DNA of 64,000 nt, taken from NCBI RefSeq assembly GCF_019393635.1, contig NC_057866.1:228249359-228313358 (forward strand), written 5' to 3'. This DNA is from Dromiciops gliroides (Eukaryota; Chordata; Mammalia; Microbiotheria; Microbiotheriidae). This document shows, one piece after another, positions 1 to 11,159 of the stretch. Under the pieces are notes generated by a model. The model was not told where the DNA came from. It did not search any database and worked only from the letters and a program-made list of their open reading frames with translations. The position numbers were made by a program, and so were the translations under genes. Numbering within the stretch: the first letter of the stretch is position 1; each line of letters opens with the position of its first letter.

Positions 1-534
1 CTGTGGTGAGGGCTTACCAGGATGTGACCCCTGACTTCTTGATGCCAAGGAGAAGGTGGAGTGAAGGTGGACACCAACAGTGTCCTGTAAAGAAAGGGTC
101 TGTAAAGGGTTTGGCGAGCCCTCATATCATGGGCACTAGTCCCCCCTGAACACCTCACACACCTCAAAGGAAAGATGTGCCGAGTAGATGGAAGGTGAGC
201 CCCAATCATGTAAAGGAAAACAACATGGAAGTACTTCAGAACTCACTCATCTTTAGAGGACTGAGGATGAAGCTCACTTCCTGCCTCTTGTTATAGGAGG
301 CAGTGGAATGAGAGAGACATTTTCAGGCAAGGCAGGATTTGTTTTGATCGCTGGAGTCATGTATAGGGTCATACGATCATAGATTTAGGGCTGAAAGGAA
401 CCTTAGAGGCCACTGACCTCGACCTCCTCATTCTACAGAGAAGTTAAGGAACTTATGGCTGGATCTGAACTCGGGTCAAACAATCTATGGCCTAGATGCC
501 TGAAGGCCGTCAGAGATGATGAAATGCCTCCTAT

Positions 535-835
535 AGAAAGTGAGCTTCTGGCTGGGACTAGATGGAAGCGCGGGGAAAGCCAGTTGAGCATCCCAGGCAA
601 AGGCACACACAAGGGGCCGGTACACAAACGCTGGGTCCGGAGATGGAATGGCTTCGGAGCGCTGGCACAGAGGGGATGGAGGTGTCAAGAGGGTTCCAAA
701 GATAGGAAGGGACCGAGTTATGCGGTGTTTGACAACGACAAACAGTATTTTATCTAGGATTCTAGAAGTCATGGGGAGCCACTGGAGCCATTTGGGGAAG
801 GGGGCTTGACATGCTCAGACTTAACTCCTCTTCAG
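535..835 (+). mobile_element. Old interspersed repeat, L3/CR1-like family A
   Basis: GCTTCTGGCTGGGAC, CATCCCAGGCAAAGG and GGGGAGCCACTGGAGCCA, then GACATGCTCAGACTTA, follow the same order as copies at 3640-3960, 18260-18480, 59780-60130 and 61395-61765. The family name is uncertain. Confidence 0.45.
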
Positions 836-1539
836 AGAGTGAACAAAAGGCTTTAACATTTTTTAATGAACCATTCATTGATCCGGATGAGAAATTTCAC
901 TTTCAAAGGTGTGGAGGGGGAGGGAAATGGGGTTGTTAAGAATTTTTATTAGGTGCACTGGAACTCTCCAATTCATCTCTGAGATGACAAGAAAGTAAAA
1001 CAAATAAACCACCCTGGCTTACTTTCTAGGCTCCCCTGCCAATGCTGACTAGGTCCCCACCCTTTCCCTAGGAAAACAATATAGTGTTAAACCCTCAAAG
1101 CCTCCCAGCTCAGTTGTTAAGGTAATTGTGTTTACTTTTTTCCAAACAAAGTAATTTGAATCAGAAAAGTAAATGTGTTCTGTCTTCAGGTCCTTTGATG
1201 TAATCTCCCCAGCCTTGCTCTTAAGTATGTAAGGCAGGCCCACAGCCACACGGATCTGAGGCCTGAGGCTCTGAAGTTCTATATGCATCACCATAGCTAC
1301 CCGGCTCTTCTGGAGCTAATTGATAGGAGCCAAATGAAAGCTTCTACTAAAACTATGCCTTAAATAAATGCATTTTAAAAAAATAATCAAATCGTGATCC
1401 TCTCCCCCCTCCATACTGGAAGATGAAAAAAAAAAACAGAATAAAGGGGTTTGGGTTTTTGTTTTTGTTTTGGGGGGGTTTTTTGTAAAAAAAAAAAAAG
1501 ATTGGGTGAATCTGTTCTTAAAATTCAGAAAATGTTTGT

Positions 1540-1730
1540 GGAGGCAGAGGGACACAGTGGAACCAATGGCACAGTGGAGCCAACCACCTAGGTTCAAATG
1601 CCTCTTACTCCTACTTCCTGGGTGACCTTCCCAGGCTTCAGTTTCCTTATCTTAAAAAAGAAGGGAAACGGCTGGATGGCCTGGCCTCTTGGTCCTTTCC
1701 AGTTCAACATCTATCACAGCAGAGGAGATT
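1540..1730 (+). mobile_element. MIR/MAR1-like SINE relic
   Basis: CCTAGGTTCAAATGCCTC (B-box-like), CTTCAGTTTCCTTATC and GGCTGGATGGCCTGG blocks are in SINE order but diverged. Confidence 0.55.
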
Positions 1731-2178
1731 TATTATCTTTCCTGAAAACAAATTCTGATAAAAGAGAAGGATGCATTTTGAAGCCTCTGGAAGCAGTCCC
1801 CATTCCCTTTTAAGCAGATCAGACTATTTGCTTCTAGAAACACAGCATCTGAAGGAAAGGTGATTTTAGCATTTAGGGTTTTGAAGCTCGTTAGTTGGGC
1901 GTTCTTTTTTTCTAGGCAGACACATAACAGTCAAAAATAAGAATGATAACCTAGCAATGATTTGGCAAATTAGATGACCCATATGAACTATTTAAAGCCA
2001 ACATGCTCACTCTGGGCCCCCCTACTCCAATCATACTTCCCATATCCACCTGGGCATTGCTTATCCTGAGTCTGAGTAAATGTGTCTCCTTTCTGGTATG
2101 TCCATGATGTTGGCTTTGGTCACTTTTCATACTGTGACTCCTTGAAAAAAGAAAAAGGAAAATTACAAACCATTCTTC

Positions 2179-2180
<2 letters not shown>

Positions 2181-2236
<56 letters not shown>
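2181..2236. repeat. (GT)n microsatellite
   Basis: 28 perfect GT units, adjoining the MAR1 element at 2250. Confidence 0.98.
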
Positions 2237-2238
<2 letters not shown>

Positions 2239-2249
2239 TTAGGTGCATT

Positions 2250-2472
2250 CGCTGTTATTATTGTTCAGTCGTGTCCAACTTTTTGTGACCCCATGCCAAT
2301 ACTGTCCCTGGGGTTTTCTTGGTAAAAGTAGTGGGGTGGTTTGCCATTTCCTTCTCCAGTGGATTAAGGCAGAGGTTAAATGACTTGCCCAGGGTCACAC
2401 AGCTCCTAAGTGTCTGAGGTGGAATTTGAATCTGTTCTTTGTGACTTCAGGTCTAGTGTTCCACCTAGCTTC
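2250..2472 (-). mobile_element. MAR1-type CORE-SINE
   Basis: Antisense: ATTGTTCAGTCGTGTCCAAC, then GGGGTTTTCTTGGTAAAAG, GCCATTTCCTTCTCCAG, then the head antisense TCCACCTAGCT. Older than the WSINE copies. The (GT)n tract at 2181-2236 lies at its tail end and probably grew from it. Confidence 0.8.
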
Positions 2473-2847
2473 CTTTATACACCCTGATTTTTTCTTCCTG
2501 TGGGTATTTGTAGGAAGTAGGCCACTGTAGATGTTCATTAAAATGTCCTGGACTTCCTCATGAAGCCTTAGGAAGGGCAGCAAAATCACTCCTTGCTCCG
2601 TACCTAGACTCTGCGCTATGGGAAGCAGTGGGCCTGGGTGTTCCTAGACCAGATAGAGCAAATTGGAGGGGGTACTAGAGGGAAGCTAGGACTGGACAGG
2701 GTGGAGATCATTCTAGTCCCCTCTTGCCTGGTTCTATCTATATCATGGATAACCAACCAATCAGCATATTCTCCTCTCCAGCAAGAATACAGGAAGAATG
2801 AAACTACTTGAAAAAATATGAATTTCAAAAGTATTCAGTATTGTGAT

Positions 2848-2936
2848 GGGGGGGGGGCAGGGAACTGGGAGTCACACAGCTAGCGAGTGTCAATTCAGGT
2901 CCTTCTGAATCCATGGCCAGCACCACCTAGCTGCCC
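2848..2936 (-). mobile_element. WSINE1-like SINE, internally deleted
   Basis: Short antisense copy ending CCACCTAGCTGCCC. Target duplication CAGTATTGTGAT at 2836-2847 and 2937-2948. About 60 bp of the middle are missing and the tail is a G-run. Confidence 0.85.
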
Positions 2937-3099
2937 CAGTATTGTGATTTTGTTGCTATATTATTCCTTCCGAAACAAACTTGAATGTGTTGGCACTGAT
3001 GCTTTGTAACAATAAATGTTCTTTGTTGTCATCATCATTTATACTACCTACCTCAGAGTTGTAAGAAAATAATAAACTTTATAAACATAAAAGTACTAA

Positions 3100-3290
3100 A
3101 TAGATGTTAATTTTTTTTAGAGTTTTACAAGTTTTCAAAGCACTTTTACCTACAATATTTCATTTGATTCTCAAAATAATCCTGGAAGAAGTGAGGTGGT
3201 AGAAGTGAGGGAGGAAACTCAGGCTACTGAAGTTAAATGACTTATCCAAGGTTTCATGAATAAGTGCCTAGTTGGGCCTTCAACTTTAAA
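3100..3290 (-). mobile_element. MIR-like relic
   Basis: Order of TTTTCAAAGCACTTTTACC, TTTCATTTGATTCTCA and AATGACTTATCCAAGG is that of an antisense MIR-type CORE-SINE. Confidence 0.5.
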
Positions 3291-3334
3291 GATTCCCCAC
3301 ATTCTTTCCACTGCTCCATGCTTGGGAGGAAGAG

Positions 3335-3570
3335 GAAAAGGAATAGTTAGCATTTGTGTAGCACTTTCAGATTTACAAAGGCTTTATAAATTATATCTCA
3401 TTTGGTAATCACAACAATCCTGGGAGGTAGGTGCTGTTCATACCCCTACTTCACATTTGAGGAAACAAGTTAAATGGTTTTGCCAAGGTTGCAGAGCCAG
3501 CTGAGGTTACATTTGAACTTGGATCTTCTTGACTTCAGGTTCATCGTTGTATCCAATGCAGCATCTAGCT
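3335..3570 (-). mobile_element. MIR-like relic
   Basis: GTAGCACTTTCAGATTTAC, CTCATTTGGTAATCACAAC, CTGGGAGGTAGGTGCTG and TTGCCAAGGTTGCAGAG, ending GCATCTAGCTGC. Confidence 0.6.
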
Positions 3571-3639
3571 GCAGTAATCAGAAAAGGCTTAATTTGGTGC
3601 TTAATCTGGGTCCTGAAAACTGATCACGGGTTGTCTAGG

Positions 3640-3960
3640 TTAAGCAGAGAGGATATTTCATTTGGCAGAGATAGCCTAAACAAAGGCAGAGGTCAGGACT
3701 GAACATGAGCTGTATCAGAGACAGCTAGAAGACTAGCCCAAGTGTCACAGAAAGTATATGTTGGGGGAAATAACCTTGAAAATCAGGCATAGAAGTTTGG
3801 ACTTCCTATGAGAGACAGGAAGTAGAAAATGGTGCTATGGAGTGATAAATCTTATAGTGATATACAGGATGAACTGACTGAAGGCAGAAAGAATAGTGAG
3901 CAGGCTGCTGCAATAAACCAAGTGTGAAGTGATGAGGGCGAGTGGAAGAATGAACGAACC
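3640..3960 (+). mobile_element. Old interspersed repeat, family A
   Basis: Same order of blocks (TGAGCAGGCTGCTGCAATAA, AAGTGTGAAGTGATGAGGGC) as the other family A copies. The 3' half is present. Confidence 0.45.
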
Positions 3961-4156
3961 TTTTCACCCAGACAAATGGAAAGCACTGATGGAAATGGAA
4001 TAATTGGGAAAGAGAGCTATCCTGGAAAGGGAAATGAGAAATTCCATTTAGGACATGTTGCATTAGAGCTAAATAACAGAATATGCAAGTAGAAATGAAA
4101 TTGAAAATATGTAACCAGAAAATAAGGGAGAATTCAAGGTAAGAAATGTGGATTTG

Positions 4157-4306
4157 GGGGCAGCTAGGTGGCGCAGTGGATAGAGCACTGGCCCTGGATT
4201 CAGGAGGACCTGGGTTCAAATATGGCCTCAGACACTTTACACACTTACTACCTGTGTGACCCTGGGCAAGTCACTTAACCCCAATTGCCTCACAAAAAAA
4301 CAAACA
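4157..4306 (+). mobile_element. WSINE1-like tRNA-derived SINE
   Basis: Full head (GGGCAGCTAGGTGGCGCAG, A-box region), B-box-like GGGTTCAAAT, tail ending in (A/CAAA). Target duplication AAGAAATGTGGATTTG at 4141-4156 and 4307-4322, 16/16 identical, so a fairly young insertion. Confidence 0.95.
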
Positions 4307-4455
4307 AAGAAATGTGGATTTGGTATTCACTAGAAAATAACTGTATAAAAGTGATAGAGTGACCATGTGAGTGAAACAGAAAAAAAGCAGTAAGCTAAGG
4401 ACAAAACCATTTAAGATACCCTCAGGTGAGTTGGTTGGTGGTTGTTCTTTGTTCT

Positions 4456-4722
4456 TGAAGAGGACCAAAATGACATCACTATGCCAAGTCAAGGTACAGT
4501 GTGTTTGACTGGCTGATCAGACCAAAACAAACTCAGAAAGCTCTACCACAGAGATATGTATATTTATACATATATGGATACATATTTACATGTATATAAT
4601 ATCTATATTGTATATATATGTATACATAACTGGATACTATCCTTCATACTCAAAGAGGACCAAAATGACATCATGTACAGTGTGTCCAACTTTGGTTGAT
4701 CAGACCAATACAAACTTAGAAG
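4456..4722. repeat. Direct duplication at the 3' side of the RTE LINE
   Basis: 4456-4540 and 4650-4722 share AGAGGACCAAAATGACATCA, TACAGTGTGT and CTGATCAGACCAA-type blocks and are separated by about 100 bp of (TATA/ACAT)-rich sequence. This is either tandem duplication of the LINE tail or insertion of a partial second copy. Confidence 0.55.
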
Positions 4723-5561
4723 GCACAAATAGTCTGTATGAACATTTGGAACAGAGATGTTTCTAAATGTGCACACCTCACATTTCTTTTGAGTAGTAGC
4801 AATTCTACTTTGCTCGTAGAGCACAGAGCCTTCTTTGATGTGGGCATGCCATGCTGGGCAGACTTGTGCCAGTGTCTCCCATGTCTCACAATCACTTCCA
4901 AGGCTCTTCAGAGAGACCTTGAGAGTGTCCTTGTATTACTTCTTCTGACCTTCATGTGAGCACCTGCCTCCTGTGAGTTCTCTGTAGAATAGGCTTTCAC
5001 ACAAACTTCCATTGGGCATTCAGACAACATGGCCAGTCCATCAGAGTTATGCTCTCTGCAGTAGAGTTTGAATGCTTGGCAGTTCAGCTTGAGAAAGGAC
5101 CTCAGTGTACAGTATCTTATCTTGCCAGGTAATCTTTAGAATCTTCCTAAGACAATTCAAATGGAAATGATTCAATTTCTTGGCATGGCACTGGTAGATT
5201 GTCCAGGTTTCACAGGCATACAACAATGAGATCCACACAATGGCTCTATAGACCTTCAGTTTGGTAGTCAGTCTAATACCTCTTCCCTACTACACTTTCA
5301 GAGCCTCCCAAACACTGAGCTGGCTCTGGCAATGCTTGTATCAACCTTATCATCAATGTGTATATCCCTGGAAAGTATAGTGCCAAGATAAATGAACATG
5401 TCCGCAGCATTCAAAATTTCTCCATTGCTATAAATGACAGTTCCAGGTATGGTTGGAGTGGTGATGGCTGATGGAGCACCTGTATTCAAAGAATGTTGTG
5501 TACACACCTCTGTTCTGCTCTGGGTATTTCTCCTAGAGTTGTCAGGCAGCATTCCTTGGCC

Positions 5562-5567
<6 letters not shown>

Positions 5568-5618
<51 letters not shown>

Positions 5619-5765
5619 TTTCTTTCTTTTTGCAGGGCAATGAGGGTTAAGTGACTTGCCCAGGGTCACACAGCTAGTAAGTGTCAAGTGTCTGAGGCCA
5701 AATTTGAACTGAGGTCCTCCTGAATCCAGGGCCGGTGCTTTATCTACTGCACCACCTAGCTGCCC
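5568..5765 (-). mobile_element. WSINE1-like tRNA-derived SINE with (CTTT)n-expanded tail
   Basis: Antisense SINE ending CACCTAGCTGCCC. The target duplication TTCCTTGGCCCTTTCT is at 5552-5567 and 5766-5781. Its A-rich tail (read on this strand as T-rich) has expanded into a (CTTT)n microsatellite at about 5562-5630. Nested in the RTE LINE. Confidence 0.92.
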
Positions 5766-8329
5766 TTCCTTGGCCCTTTCTGAAGGCACAATAGCTTTCA
5801 GGTAGATGACCATCTTTCAGTCGAAGGATCAGCCTATTAAGAAGGACTGTGGCAAGTATCTCACCAACAATGATTAAGAGAAAGACCCCCTTGTGATTGT
5901 CATAGGACAATCTATTTCCTTTGCCTTCACAGAGATGGTCAATGGAGGCCACCTTAACTACCAGGCGATAACCTTCTCTTGCCATAAAACCCAGATTTCA
6001 GTCAGCTTTTGAATGAGTAGTGGACCCCCTGACTTGTAAATCTCAGCTGGAATAGAATCAGCACCAGGTGCTCTGCTACAGGAGAAGAGCCTAATGGCAT
6101 TCAAAGCCTCTTCTTCAGTTGGAAATTCATGTAGAGAGGCATGGACTTCAGCTTGAGGTATACAATCAGTGGCTTCAGCATTAATTGATGATAGTCTCTT
6201 GAGAACACTATCGAAGTGTTCAGCCCATCTCTCCAGGATCATTTCCTTATCACTAATTAATGTGGCTCCATCAGCATTGAGTAGTTGAGTTGTACCATAT
6301 AAATCAATTTGGATTGTTACTATTGGTATAAAACTAAATTTCATCTGTCTTCTTACTGAGCTAAGAATCCTGCATCTTGATAAGCTTCTCTTGCACTGTA
6401 TTTTTTGATGGAGTTAAGCACTGCCTTCTTAGATATGGATGGACTATTCTTCTGGAGAATCCTATGGAGTTCTCATTTTTCATTTATCAGCCTCTGAATT
6501 TCCCCATCATTTTCATCAAACCGGTCTTGAGGTTTGCGAGCGTTCTGACCCAGAAGAGCAAATGCAGTGTTGTACACCACATCTCTGAAAGATGGCCACT
6601 CCTTTTCTGCTCCACTGTTGTTAACCATGTGTTGGCTCAGCTTTCCCTCCAAGTTAGCAAACAGCTGTTCCACACTTGGAGAGGTGCTCTAATCTGTTGA
6701 CATTAAGTTTTCTTCTAGTCCTCTTGCCTTGGTGCTGCTGCTTTTGTAGAATGTGAATATTTAGCTTGGTAAGGATAAGTCTATGATCAAGTCCAGCACT
6801 TTGTGCCACATTGCCTTCATCACTCTCACATCCTGTCTGTCTCTTCTCTTTACAATAACAGCCTGTTAAATGCCAATGTTTGCTGTGAGGGTGCATCCAC
6901 GAAGTTTTCTTTCTTTTAGGTAAATGGAAGACAGTGTTGGTGATGAGAAGGTCATGAGAAAAAGAAGTCTTCAGTAGTAAGTGGTCATTGCTGTTGTTTC
7001 CAACTTCATTCCTCCCAAAGACTCAATGCTATGCCTGGTAGTCTCTACCTACTCTAATATTAAAGTCACCCAGAATTATAAGCTTGTTCTCTTTCAGCAC
7101 ATTGATGAAATTTTTCTTTGACTTTATCAGGGTTTGTCATGGGGGAGCATATACACTGGTGATGGTGGCATGGCACTTTCCTGCAAGTAGCAATCACATT
7201 GTCATGAGCCTGTTACTCACTCCTTTTGGTAGGCACACAAGCTTGTTGACTAGATCAGTTTTGATTGCAAAACTTCATGGTGCTCCCTTTCACTGCAGTC
7301 ACTCCAGAAAAAATGTGTATTCTGCTCCAACTTCAGTAAGCTGGCCTTCATTTGCCAGCCTTGTTTCACTCAGTGCTGCTATTGGGATAGGATACCTGTT
7401 GAGTCCTCTCACAACACGAGCTGTTCATCTTTCAGGTCTACTGGATTTTGTGATATCCATAAATGAGCGAACAATGCATATACTGATGGTGAGTGCAAAA
7501 ACTTTGCAAAATTTTTGTACATTTTTGTGTGTTTTGAGCACAGAATGGGATCCCTGCCTGTTGTGATAAGCATGCCAAGACTGGATGAAGAAGACAATTT
7601 TTAGGGCACCTTTTCTAGCCTCTTCCTCACACCAGGACCAACAGTGTGGTCCTTTAAAAAGACTAATCAGACACCACAAGGGGCTGCCAAATCCCAGTGC
7701 TACTTCAGTTCAGTGAGAAGATAACCCTATGGCCTGGGGTCATCTTTATGCAGGATTGTGACTATAACTCTTAATGTATCCACTCCTGCTGCTTCAGCAC
7801 TTGCTGGCCACCACAGAACTCTGAGATAGGTAAAAATGGTAAAAAGGGTATGGGTGACGTCTTTTGATTTGTGCATAAATCAAATTTAAGTGAGGCTGAG
7901 TTGGTCTCTGTCTCTCTTCCAGAGTCATTAGCATCCAGTGGCAGGACAAAGTCAAGATGACTTGGGATGCAGTGGGTGATCTAGGGGTCTTTGATGTCTA
8001 ACCAAGCTCTAAGTGCTCCACAGCTCCCACTTCAGCCACCTTTGTGGCTGTGGAACAAAGTGTTTTCATCTGCCCATTCCACCAGGAGAAGTCTTCACAT
8101 GCTTAAGGTAGATACCTCCTAATTCACCAAAGGATCTGAGACCCCTCAGTTATCCTCAACTGGTTTAGCCTGTCTGCCAAAATGGTATGGCTGATGCACA
8201 TGCTATAGCTTCTTGGAGCTACAGGTGAGAGCTGGTGAATCAGGTAGACACCCAAGCTGGAGCTCAGCCCTGAAAAGAGCTCAGAGACCCTCATACCAGA
8301 GGTATTAGTCTTCCCTAAATACATCCTAC

Positions 8330-9005
8330 ACCCCAAGTTAGGGGAGTAGGAAGTAGCAGGAAGGAGAGAACAAAGGCAAAAGGAAACATGGATGGCAGAG
8401 AATGTGATGGATTGATAGTGTCATGGAAGCAATGAACATGAGCTTGGATAGATTTTGGGGGATGGTAGAGGACTGGTATGCAGTGGTCCATGGGGTCACA
8501 AGAGTCAGGCATGACTGAATAACTGAACAACAACAGTTAGAGAAGCAGAAGAAGGAATGAGACTCCTAAAAGAGGACCAGCAAAGATCAGCACCATGGAA
8601 GCTGAAGGACAAGAAGTTTCAAAGAGTACTCAATGACAAGTGTGAAAGAGAAGTCAAAGAGGGTAAGGGTGAGAAATGGTCATTGGACATTCAGGTAGTT
8701 TTTAAGAAATTAGTAAAATTGTGGGAGTTAAAGCCAGCTCATAGAGTTTTGCCAATTCACAGTGTTTAATGCCTCATCATCCTTGGCAAATCAGCTCCCT
8801 TTTTCTAGACTGACAGTATGCTTAACAATCAATTCAGCCTTTGGGCAGCCAATCTACCCATGATTAATTCAAATGAGTGTGAAACAAGGAATCCTAGAAA
8901 TGAAGAGGGAGAGTCAGGTGAGATTTTCTAAAATAAGACCTCTTTCCCTAAAACTAGAATATAGGAAGAATACTTAAGGCTTTCTAAAAAATTCAAGGGA
9001 GATTC
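8330..9005. other. Decayed repeat sequence, not classified
   Basis: 8465-8535 ends ATGACTGAATAACTGAACAA, the tail type of MAR1/LINE repeats. 8545-8770 (a 70-codon ORF) resembles an old repeat interior and not a known protein. Confidence 0.35.
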
Positions 9006-9289
9006 CTACCAATATCTGGGGATACAGTATATCCGATGAAAGCACCATATGGTCCCCCCAATCCTATTTACACTTTTGAGTTGCTTTTTGATCAATAAAT
9101 AACTTACCCAGTTCATCTTCCTTTCCATGCTTTCCCTATGTCCTTGGTAAAGCCTCCCTTTGAAATCAACAGAGCCTCCAAACAACCGAGGGAAGATATG
9201 CAGGAAACATATCTGGCACAGAGCTCCTTGATATATGCTTGTTCCCAATCTCTTTGTGCATGTCAAGAAATACACACTTGTTAAAGGAA

Positions 9290-9690
9290 CCAGGACTGAG
9301 AGAATGATAAAAGGGACACTTTACATGAAAGCTGAGAAGACTTGTATGAACAGAGGCAGAATCAAGTGAGCAGAGTCAGGAGAACAATTTACACAGTAGC
9401 ATCAGCATTGTATGGTATAGTATAGCATATCTTTGAAAGACTTTAGAACTCTGATCAATGGAATAAGGTGCTACCCACCTCATGACAGGGAGATAACAAA
9501 TTCAGGATTCAGAATGAGACATATTTTTTACAGGGTCCATATTGGAGATTTGTTTTGCTTAACTCTGAATTTTTGTTCACAAGGGTTTGGGTTTGGGTTT
9601 TGTTTGTTTTGTTTTAATGATGGAAAGGCAGGGGAAGGAGGAAGGAGAGAAAAAACTTTTTTTCATTTAAAATAAATAATTTTAAATAAA
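9290..9690 (+). mobile_element. L1-like LINE 3' end
   Basis: GTGAGCAGAGTCAGGAGAAC, CAATTTACACAGTAGCATC, CTGATCAATGGAATAAGG and GAATGAGACATATTTTTTAC are in the order of the LINE 3' end seen repeatedly in this window. An A-rich end follows at 9655-9690. Confidence 0.6.
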
Positions 9691-9949
9691 GCCCTATGTT
9701 AGGGTTAATCTACAACTTTCCCTGTCTTTGTAGCTTTTAATACTTTGGTCCCTTTTGTTTTATTTGAGTCTTTCCTGATGTTAATTACTCTGGCATGATG
9801 CCAGTGTAGAAGAGAGGGACTGGGAACAGAAAAGGTAAAAGAGCTGAAAATACTATTGTGAAATGTGCCTTCCCCAAACAACCACCACCAACATAAAAAT
9901 AGCCTTCAATGCACATGGCACATAATTGTTCTAAAAATGACATATTGGA

Positions 9950-10110
9950 ACTAAATCAGGCTGGGAGTCAAAAGACCCAGATTCTAGCTTGGATTGTATC
10001 ACTAATTAATTTTGTGACCTTGGGCACTCAGTCTTGCCTCCACTTCCATTTAAGGAGGAGAAGGAATTAAATAATTTCAAAAGTCCATTTCAGCTTTTAT
10101 AAATGTTTTT
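9950..10110 (+). mobile_element. MIR-like relic
   Basis: GGGAGTCAAAAGACCCAG, TTTTGTGACCTTGGGCAC and CCATTTCAGCTTTTATAA resemble sense MIR/MAR1 bodies; strongly decayed. Confidence 0.45.
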
Positions 10111-10187
10111 TGGTTTTGTTTTGACAATTCTATTGTTCTAAGATCTCAGGGGGAACAACTGTCTAAATTATTCTTAAGATTACTAGA

Positions 10188-10335
10188 GGGGGCGGCTAGG
10201 TGGCACAGTGGATAAAGCACCGGCCCTGGATTCAGGAGTACCTGAATTCAAATCCGGCCTCAGACACTTGACACTTACTAGCTGTGTGACCCTGGGCAAG
10301 TCACTTAACCCCCATCGCCCCACAAAAAAAAAAAA
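10188..10335 (+). mobile_element. WSINE1-like tRNA-derived SINE
   Basis: Complete copy with poly(A) tail. Target duplication AAGATTACTAGA at 10176-10187 and 10336-10347. Confidence 0.95.
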
Positions 10336-10619
10336 AAGATTACTAGACCTACTGCTACCATTTTTAACATCTAAAGGGAAACTGACACTTTCAAATAATG
10401 AATCATTGGCTGCCAGTCCTGAGAAATGTGAGTCTTCAGGGGACTCCTCTGAAACACTTGGGAAGCTTCCACAAGGCCAGTTGAAGGCTGGATTCATTCA
10501 TATTGAGTACCTGCTATGTCCACAATGCTTTGCCAAGCTAATTTTTCAGTACTTTTCTGCCTTTGGGTGCCTCCCTCCTTCAAAAGCACCCTTCTCTCTG
10601 GGCTATTGTTTACACAAAA

Positions 10620-11155
10620 CATAGGCATTTTTTCTTCAATTGCCTGATTGGTCGGTCTCCTTGTTTCCAGACTTTCTCCCCTCTCCCATACGCATCTTTC
10701 TTAAGCACAGATCTTATCACATCATCCCCACTTAAGCTTTAAGTTCAAACCCCTGACAAGGACATTGGAGGGCCTATGTAACTTGACCCCAAGTTACCTT
10801 TCCAGTTATTTCTCAGTATTCCTCTTTCCTACCAGTCACCATTTCCCAAATGTTTCAATGTTTTATCTGTGACTTGGCTCCCAGCTCCCTCCTGCAGTCT
10901 TTTCCTATTCAAATCTGCCTTCATAGTTTCTATCAGTCCTTCCAGGCACAGCTCAAGCAGTCTCCTTCCCCGATATTTCATTGAGAAGTAGCCTCTCTTG
11001 CATAGTCTTCCTTATATTATGGTTATTGGTAAACACTTTGTACTCCCTGCCTCCCCACCACAAGCTCTTCTAAAATAGGAGCCATGCCCTGTTAATCTTG
11101 ACAGCCCCCATCTAGGACTTATCTTGAGATTAAGAATCATTTGCTGAATGAATGA
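10620..11155 (+). mobile_element. L2-like LINE 3' region
   Basis: Pyrimidine-rich text with GATCTTATCACATCATCCC, CTTCCAGGCACAGCTCAAG, AGTAGCCTCTCTTGC and GAATCATTTGCTGAATGAATG has the block order of L2-type 3' ends. Confidence 0.5.
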
Positions 11156-11159
11156 AAAC

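Larger units (their letters stand above)
4440..8320 (-). mobile_element. RTE-type LINE, degenerate, minus strand
   Basis: Reading right to left gives an endonuclease (about 7170-6680, with ILGDF then KTSWMHPHSKHWHLT) and a reverse transcriptase (about 6344-5780, with RAPGADSIPAEIYKSGG, then NHKGVFLLIIVGEILATVLL, DGHLPESYCAFRKG). A C-terminal part follows (5410-5047, with YLGTILSRD and HAKKLNHFHLNCLRKIL). These are the hallmark blocks of RTE-clade LINE proteins. The copy is broken by several frameshifts and stops and by a younger SINE inserted at 5568-5765 inside the RT. The right limit is approximate. The left end carries a duplicated tail-like unit (4456-4540 and 4650-4722). Confidence 0.8.

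Noticed and set aside
455..757. 100-codon ORF near the left edge
   Set aside because: Lies in an old repeat (family A copy at 535-835), so the frame is accidental.
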